Source: JBOHHR01 sp050740975
Lineage (GTDB): Bacteria > Pseudomonadota > Gammaproteobacteria > JBOHHR01
DNA length: 11,585 nucleotides
Direction of reading: 5' to 3'
NCBI GenBank assembly: GCA_050740975.1
Contig: JBOIEE010000118.1
Coordinates: forward strand, 1-11,585
Shown: positions 6,944-11,585 of the stretch, one piece after another
How positions within the stretch are numbered: position 1 is the first letter of the stretch
Layout of the letters: the number at the start of each line of letters is the position of its first letter
Notes under the pieces: generated by a model
Databases searched by the model: none
Told to the model about the DNA's origin: nothing
Seen by the model: only the letters and a program-made list of their open reading frames with translations
Program-made: the position numbers and the translations under genes

Positions 6944-8830
6944 TTGACCAACCACTACCAGGCCGCCGATATCGAAGTCCTGACGGGCCTAGACCCGGTG
7001 CGCAAGCGACCGGGCCTGTATACGGACACCAGCCGCCCTAACCACCTGGTGCAGGAGGTAGTGGACAACAGTGTGGATGAGGCGATCGCCGGCTATGCGA
7101 AGCGCATCGAAGTGATCTTGCATGCAGACGGGTCCGTTTCCGTGACCGATGACGGCCGTGGGATGCCGGTCGATATTCACCCGGAGGAGGAGGTCCCTGG
7201 TGTGGAAGTCATCCTCACCCGGTTGCACGCAGGAGGCAAGTTCTCCAGCAAGAATTATCGTTTCTCTGGTGGTCTGCACGGGGTGGGGGTGTCGGTCGTC
7301 AACGCGCTTTCCAAGCAGCTTGAGGTGTGGGTCCGGCGAGAGGGCTGCGAATACACCATGAGCTTTGCGCATGGCGAGGTAAAAACCGCCTTGCAACGAG
7401 TCGGCACGGTGAGCAGACGGACCACCGGCACCACCGTACGCTTTTGGCCCGAGGCGTCGTACTTCGACACTGTATCCCTATCTATCCCAAGTCTTAAGCA
7501 TCTGCTGCGAGCCAAGGCGGTGTTGTGCTCGGGACTTTGGGTAGGCTTGACGGACGAGCGCAGCGGTGAGCAGGAGCACTGGTGTTATGGGGATGGGCTA
7601 AAGACCTACCTCTCTGATGCGCTTGTCGCGCATGAGCTGCTGCCCGCAGAGCCTTTTATGGGCAGCATGGAAGGCGACCAAGAAGCGGCGGATTGGGCGG
7701 TGCATTGGTTGCTCGATGAGGGTGAGACGGTAGCGGAAAGCTATGTCAATTTAGTCCCCACCCCGCAAGGCGGGACCCATGTGAGCGGACTCCGCCAAGG
7801 CTTGCTCGATGCCGTGCGCGAATTCTGCGAGTTTCGCAGCCTCCTGCCCCGGGGCGTGAAGCTCGCTGCGGAGGATGTCTGGGAGCGTTGTTGTTACCTG
7901 CTTTCGGTAAAGCTCACCGAACCGCAATTCACCGGCCAGACTAAGGAGCGTTTGGCCTCCCGCGCGTGCAACGCGTTTGTCTCCGGCGTGGTGCGCGATT
8001 CGTTCAGCCATTGGTTGCACCAGCATGTGGAAACCGGCGAGCGCATCGCGCAGCTCGCCATCGAGCGCGCGCAGCGCCGCCTCAAAGCCAGCAGGCAAGT
8101 GATCCGGAAGCGCATCGGGAGCGGGCCGGCGCTGCCTGGCAAACTCGCGGATTGCACCGCACAAGACCCCAAGCAGAGCGAGCTTTTTTTGGTCGAGGGA
8201 GAGTCCGCTGGGGGTTCCGCGAAACAAGCACGCGACCGCGAATTCCAGGCGGTGTTACCGCTGCGCGGAAAAATCCTAAACACGTGGGAGGTGGACAGCG
8301 GGCAGGTTCTTAGCTCACAAGAGGTGCACGATATCGCGCTGGCCGTTGGGGTAGAGCCGAGCTTGGATAAGCTGGATGGGCTGCGCTATGGCAAGATCTG
8401 CATTCTCGCGGATGCCGACTCGGATGGGCAACACATCGCTACCCTACTTTGCGCGCTTTTTGTGCGCCACTTCAGATCCTTGGTCGCTGCGGGCCACGTG
8501 TATGTCGCGATGCCGCCGCTCTACCGCATCGATGTCGGCAAAGAAGTCTTTTACGCTCTGGACGAAGAAGAAAAACAGGGGGTTTTGGACCGCATCGCGG
8601 CAGAGAATATAAAGGGCAAAGTCACCGTGCAACGCTTCAAGGGCTTGGGGGAAATGAACCCCATGCAGTTGCGGGAAACCACGATGGCCCCGGACACACG
8701 GCGCTTGGTACAGCTTGTGATGCAAGCCGATGATGGTACCGAGCAGCTTATCGATATGCTGTTGGCGAAAAAACGTGCAGCTGACCGTCGGGCTTGGCTG
8801 GAAAAGAAAGGGGATCTCGCGGCCGTGTAA
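6944..8830 (+). CDS. parE: DNA topoisomerase IV subunit B
   Basis: ATPase subunit of topoisomerase IV, which with ParC decatenates daughter chromosomes. The start is a TTG at 6944, six bases after GGAGGGG; the encoded opening TNHYQAADIEVLTGLDPVRKRPGLYTDT matches E. coli ParE closely. The 628 residues cover the GHKL ATPase (EVVDNSVDEA, 38-46; DDGRGMPVDIHP, about 69-80; GGLHGVGVSVVN), the transducer domain (QGGTHVSGLRQGLLDA) and the TOPRIM domain (VEGESAGGSAKQARDREFQ from about 417; ILADADSDGQHIATLL; FKGLGEMNP). The length, and the lack of the roughly 170-residue insert found in gammaproteobacterial GyrB, favour ParE over GyrB. Residue 420 in the EGxSAGG motif is Glu instead of the usual Asp. 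parC is not in the window. Confidence 0.97.
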   Translation: MTNHYQAADIEVLTGLDPVRKRPGLYTDTSRPNHLVQEVVDNSVDEAIAGYAKRIEVILHADGSVSVTDDGRGMPVDIHPEEEVPGVEVILTRLHAGGKFSSKNYRFSGGLHGVGVSVVNALSKQLEVWVRREGCEYTMSFAHGEVKTALQRVGTVSRRTTGTTVRFWPEASYFDTVSLSIPSLKHLLRAKAVLCSGLWVGLTDERSGEQEHWCYGDGLKTYLSDALVAHELLPAEPFMGSMEGDQEAADWAVHWLLDEGETVAESYVNLVPTPQGGTHVSGLRQGLLDAVREFCEFRSLLPRGVKLAAEDVWERCCYLLSVKLTEPQFTGQTKERLASRACNAFVSGVVRDSFSHWLHQHVETGERIAQLAIERAQRRLKASRQVIRKRIGSGPALPGKLADCTAQDPKQSELFLVEGESAGGSAKQARDREFQAVLPLRGKILNTWEVDSGQVLSSQEVHDIALAVGVEPSLDKLDGLRYGKICILADADSDGQHIATLLCALFVRHFRSLVAAGHVYVAMPPLYRIDVGKEVFYALDEEEKQGVLDRIAAENIKGKVTVQRFKGLGEMNPMQLRETTMAPDTRRLVQLVMQADDGTEQLIDMLLAKKRAADRRAWLEKKGDLAAV

Positions 8831-8840
8831 CGGAATTGCG

Positions 8841-8862
8841 ATAATCGGCGAATAATCGGCGA
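8841..8862 (+). repeat. Tandem duplication of an 11-base unit
   Basis: ATAATCGGCGA occurs twice head to tail, directly after parE (8841-8851 and 8852-8862). It is probably a slippage product. No role is evident. Confidence 0.8.
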
Positions 8863-8920
8863 AACCGCTCGTTTGCCGCGGCGATTTATGTTGTAGCATG
8901 GCGCTTCGATTATTAGTAGG

Positions 8921-8934
8921 TGCGCTTCGGCGCA
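8921..8934 (+). other. Short UUCG-tetraloop hairpin upstream of the small membrane protein gene
   Basis: TGCGC (8921-8925) and GCGCA (8930-8934) flank a TTCG loop, an unusually stable RNA hairpin type. GGAG follows at once (8935-8938), then a two-codon ATG-AAT-TGA (8949-8957) before the real start at 8977. There is no T run, so it is not a standard terminator. Confidence 0.5.
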
Positions 8935-8976
8935 GGAGATCCGCCACAATGAATTGATTCGTAGAGAGCAACGAAC

Positions 8977-9198
8977 ATGAAAACGTTAACCAAGATCGCG
9001 ATCGTATTCGGCTTTTTAGGGCTGCTGTTGATGGGGCTCACAATCCTGTGGACGCCAAGCGATATCAAAGAGTTGGAAGCTATGGGCCGGGGTGCGGCGA
9101 GAACCACCATGGTACGCGCCATGGTTTTGCAGGGGGGGAGCGTTGTTTGCCTGCTGATCGCGATAGGTTCTGTTGTCGTTTCTGCCTTTAGAAAGTGA
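8977..9198 (+). CDS. Small two-helix membrane protein of unknown function
   Basis: A 73-residue ORF starting at an ATG with GAGAG about eight bases upstream. Two hydrophobic segments are clear: residues about 6-25 (IAIVFGFLGLLLMGLTILW) and about 47-69 (MVLQGGSVVCLLIAIGSVVV). A polar linker between them contains SDIKELEAMGRGAARTTMVR, and a short basic tail (FRK) ends the chain. The distribution of basic residues (Lys-Thr-Leu-Thr-Lys before helix 1, Arg-Lys at the end) suggests both ends are cytoplasmic with the loop outside, although Arg residues in the loop weaken that. I do not recognise the family. It lies 146 bases after parE on the same strand and directly before the hairpin repeats. The hydrophobic pattern and plausible start make it a likely real gene, not a certain one. 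Confidence 0.65.
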   Translation: MKTLTKIAIVFGFLGLLLMGLTILWTPSDIKELEAMGRGAARTTMVRAMVLQGGSVVCLLIAIGSVVVSAFRK

Positions 9199-9330
9199 GT
9201 CCCCCCATCCCTGGGGGGGAGTTAATCCCTAACGCGATTCCCCCATCCCTGGGGGGGAGTAATCCCTAACGTGACTCCCTCATCCCTGGGGGGGGGAGCC
9301 ATCCCTGGGGGGAGAGTTAATACCTAATCG
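9196..9330. repeat. Array of four G/C hairpin repeats with a conserved spacer
   Basis: The core CATCCCTGGGGGG appears at 9206, 9244, 9281 and 9300. It is preceded by a C run in the first two copies, so CCCCC(C)-ATCCCT-GGGGG(G) folds into a hairpin; copy 3 has one T in its C run, and copy 4 has only CC. The cores are separated by a spacer around TAATCCCTAACG (9223-9234, 9260-9271; degenerate near 9318-9328). The periods are 38, 37 and 19 bases. It starts at the stop codon of the small membrane protein gene. No T runs follow the hairpins. Confidence 0.85.
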
Positions 9331-9733
9331 CTTGATTATACGCGCAAAATTCATGCCTTTAAAAGGCAGGTTTCGATAACTATCTGAATGGAATAGCGAT
9401 CAACATTCTGGCCTGCAGAGGGGACGCTGTTTTTCGTGGTCGATAATGATCCATAATGGTGCGTTAGGATTAAGATAGCACCAAAAAGGTGCCACTCGCC
9501 TCCTATCTACTGGGCTTAGGTCCGGCCGCCGTCGTTTGTGCCGGGCTAAAGGACATAGAAATGTACCACCCCCGTGCGGATCGGGGTGCTCCCCATCGTT
9601 TTCGGCCGTTACGCCAGCGTGCGCGAATCGGGCCGGATCGGCTCGTCTTCGTCGGAAAGGTGTTTGGGGCAACTCGGAAAAGCCTCTATCCCAAGCTATT
9701 TAATTGATTGTTAGAAGGTTAGAAGTAATAGCC
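9331..9733. other. Gene-free stretch between the repeat array and priA
   Basis: About 400 bases with no convincing gene. A plus-strand open frame (9489-9707, 72 codons, no ribosome binding site, start inside a GTG) and minus-strand frames over 9400-9690 have no family look and may be relics. Two structural features stand out: a 7-bp inverted repeat TGCCTTT-A-AAAGGCA (9354-9368), and a three-part element GGTGC (9458-9462), GCACC (9478-9482), GGTGC (9488-9492) in which the middle arm can pair with either flank. Confidence 0.5.
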
Positions 9734-11585
9734 TTACGCCAGCTCGTGGGGATCAACATCGAGAGACCAACGCACGGTGCGTGCTTTTTTCAGCGCCTCC
9801 ACGCGCGGCAGCCACTGTGCCAATAGCTGGTGCAACAAGCGGCGTTGCGTCGACTGGAGCATGAGCTGGGCACGGTAACGGCCCGCGCGTCGTTCCATGG
9901 GCGCGGGAACAGGCCCGAGCAGCTGCAAGCCGTCGCGTAGCTGCGCAGTGGCAACGCCCCGCGCCTGTTTGAGGAAGCGCATAGGCGCCTCGCTGTCCGG
10001 GGACTGCGCGCGTAGCAGCGCGAGCGCATGGTAGGGCGGTAGCTCCGAGGCGCGCCGTTCTGAGAGCGCGGATTGGGCGAATGCGCTATAGCCACTCGTC
10101 AGCAATGCAACGAGTAAGGGATGCTCCGGGTAGTGGGTCTGAATCAAGACCAAGCCGGGTTTCTCGGCCCTGCCGGCGCGCCCTGCCACCTGTACCACCA
10201 GTTGGGCCAGCTTCTCGCCAGCGCGAAAGTCTACGCTATAAAGCCGACTGTCGGCGTCCACCACGCCGACCAAGGTGACCCGCGGGAAATGATGGCCTTT
10301 GGACAGCATTTGGGTGCCGACCAAGATGTCGGCTTCTCCCGCGTCCACTTGCTGCAGCAGGGTTTCCAGCGATCCTTTGCGGCGAGTGGTGTCTTTGTCG
10401 ATCCGCACCAAGCGCGCCCCGGGGAAACGCGCCTTCATAACCTCGGTAACCCGCTCCGTGCCCTGACCGAGCTTGATCAGCCCGTTCACGTGTCCTGCCG
10501 GACATGCCACGGGCGGTTCTCGTTCGTGCCCGCAATGGTGGCAGCGCAGCCGCTCCCCGATGCTGTGGTAAGCGAGCTTGGCGTCACAGCGGGTGCAGGC
10601 CGCATACCAGCCGCAGCGGTGGCAGAGGAGGAGCGGCGCATATCCACGCCGATTAATAAAAAGTAGGGTTTGCTCCCGCCGTTCCAAGCGCTGCGCGATA
10701 GCGCCGAGCAGAGGCTCCGATATCCCGCCGTGCAAGGTATGGGCGCGAATATCGAGAAGTTTCAGGGTGGGGGTACTCGCGGAGCCGGCGCGATGCGGGA
10801 GTCGCAGCTCGCGGTAGCGCGCCGCCTGGGCATTGACGATCGATTCCAGCGAAGGGGTGGCGGAGCCGAGAACGACCGGTATGTTCTCGCGCTGGGCACG
10901 GATGACGGCGACATCGCGCGCTGAGTAAGAAAAGCCTTCCTGCTGTTTATAAGAACCATCGTGCTCTTCATCGACTACGATGAGGCCGAGATAGGGCATA
11001 GTAGTCCACACCGCAGAGCGAGTCCCGAGGACGATGCGCGCTTTGCCCTCGCGAGCGTTGAGCCACGCGCCCAGCCTTTGCTGGGTGCCGAGATCGGAGT
11101 GCATGACCGCGACCGGTTCCCTGAAGCGCTGAGACAGGCGTTCTAAGGTCTGCGGGATGAGCCCTATTTCGGGCACTAACATCAGCGCTTGCTTACCGGC
11201 ACGTAGAACCTCCTCGATGAGGCGCAGATATACTTCGGTCTTGCCGCTTCCGGTCACGCCATCCAGCAGGAATGGCTGAAAGCGATCCAAAGACGACGCA
11301 ATTTGCTGCACAGCGCGGCGTTGCGCTGAATTCAATGGGGGTGGCGGAAGGCAAGCGATTGACGGCTCCGCTGCGGGAGGCTTTGCCACCGCTACCACAT
11401 AACCCTGAACGACCAAGAGACGCATGGCCTTGCGCCAGGTTGCCAAGCGCTGATCTAAATCCTCTTCCGACAGCCCCGATGGATGCTGTCGCAGCAACTC
11501 CACGATGGCCGCTTGCCGAGGTGCCCGCTTGAGCGGGCCAGGGTCGCGGTCAAGCAGCCACCGGCACGGCGCCGGTTTGGTCTGC
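9734..11585 (-). CDS. priA: Primosomal replication restart helicase PriA, N-terminus outside window
   Basis: PriA binds stalled forks, unwinds DNA 3' to 5' and reloads the replisome. The frame is open to the window edge, so about 110-120 residues of the usual 730 are missing; the GTG at 11503 is internal. Residue numbers here count from that codon. The visible part has the end of the winged-helix region (HPSGLSEEDL), Walker A GVTGSGKT (82-89), DEEH box (178-181), GSATPS (213-218) and INRRGYAP (283-290). The zinc module follows, with C294/C297, C303/C306, C321/C324 and C334. After it come GQGTERV, GTQMLSKGHHFP and QVAGRAGRAEKPG, and a C-terminal domain ending DVDPHELA. The eighth zinc cysteine is absent: the segment reads CPAGH (334-338) where the family has CPxCG. 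Otherwise the protein looks intact. It is convergent with the repeat-bearing region, and no clear terminator follows. Confidence 0.96.
   Translation of the reverse strand, partial: QTKPAPCRWLLDRDPGPLKRAPRQAAIVELLRQHPSGLSEEDLDQRLATWRKAMRLLVVQGYVVAVAKPPAAEPSIACLPPPPLNSAQRRAVQQIASSLDRFQPFLLDGVTGSGKTEVYLRLIEEVLRAGKQALMLVPEIGLIPQTLERLSQRFREPVAVMHSDLGTQQRLGAWLNAREGKARIVLGTRSAVWTTMPYLGLIVVDEEHDGSYKQQEGFSYSARDVAVIRAQRENIPVVLGSATPSLESIVNAQAARYRELRLPHRAGSASTPTLKLLDIRAHTLHGGISEPLLGAIAQRLERREQTLLFINRRGYAPLLLCHRCGWYAACTRCDAKLAYHSIGERLRCHHCGHEREPPVACPAGHVNGLIKLGQGTERVTEVMKARFPGARLVRIDKDTTRRKGSLETLLQQVDAGEADILVGTQMLSKGHHFPRVTLVGVVDADSRLYSVDFRAGEKLAQLVVQVAGRAGRAEKPGLVLIQTHYPEHPLLVALLTSGYSAFAQSALSERRASELPPYHALALLRAQSPDSEAPMRFLKQARGVATAQLRDGLQLLGPVPAPMERRAGRYRAQLMLQSTQRRLLHQLLAQWLPRVEALKKARTVRWSLDVDPHELA

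Noticed and set aside
7751..8227. Long minus-strand frame (158 codons) within parE
   Set aside because: ParE is a full-length conserved protein on the other strand; long antisense frames are expected in GC-rich coding DNA.
9196..9330. CRISPR array
   Set aside because: The spacers are as conserved as the repeats, the unit is only about 38 bases in total, and no cas genes are present.
9489..9707. Plus-strand frame of 72 codons upstream of priA
   Set aside because: It has no ribosome binding site and no recognisable motif, and other frames over the same stretch are equally open; kept only as a note in the gene-free region.
10121..10666. Plus-strand 181-codon frame within priA
   Set aside because: It lies antisense to the conserved PriA helicase and zinc region, with no family features of its own.

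Overview
The window comes from a bacterial chromosome, most likely a gammaproteobacterium. ParE, PriA, XseB, IspA and MazG all resemble their gammaproteobacterial forms, and there is an OprI/Lpp-type alanine-rich murein lipoprotein. The DNA looks moderately GC-rich. I could not run a search, so nothing finer than class is claimed. Most of the content is ordinary housekeeping; I see no phage, transposase, CRISPR array, or tRNA or rRNA gene.

Left third (1-3607). The window opens inside cysE (serine O-acetyltransferase). A likely promoter then leads into a secreted L,D-transpeptidase. A strong bidirectional terminator separates this from a convergent gene for a small Lpp/OprI-like lipoprotein ending in lysine, the kind of substrate an L,D-transpeptidase could anchor to peptidoglycan. 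Next is the decayed C-terminal end of a PLP-dependent aminotransferase, then two minus-strand genes: an LsrG/YgiN-like ABM-domain protein and an HNH endonuclease-family protein.

Middle (3608-6842). A mazG gene is split by a frameshift near 4115. A GC-only hairpin separates it from the minus-strand operon xseB-ispA-folE2, which covers exonuclease VII small subunit, farnesyl diphosphate synthase and the alternative GTP cyclohydrolase FolE2. dxs, often found after ispA in related bacteria, is not between ispA and folE2.

Right third (6843-11585). Divergent from xseB is parE (topoisomerase IV subunit B, TTG start). It is followed by a small two-helix membrane protein of unknown role, a short array of G/C hairpin repeats in a roughly 535-bp gene-free stretch, and the C-terminal five-sixths of priA on the minus strand, running off the window edge.

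Points of most interest are the hairpin repeat array, the PriA zinc module lacking its eighth cysteine, the frameshifted mazG, the ParE Asp-to-Glu change at residue 420, and the lipoprotein/L,D-transpeptidase pairing. I did not find a convincing new multi-gene system.
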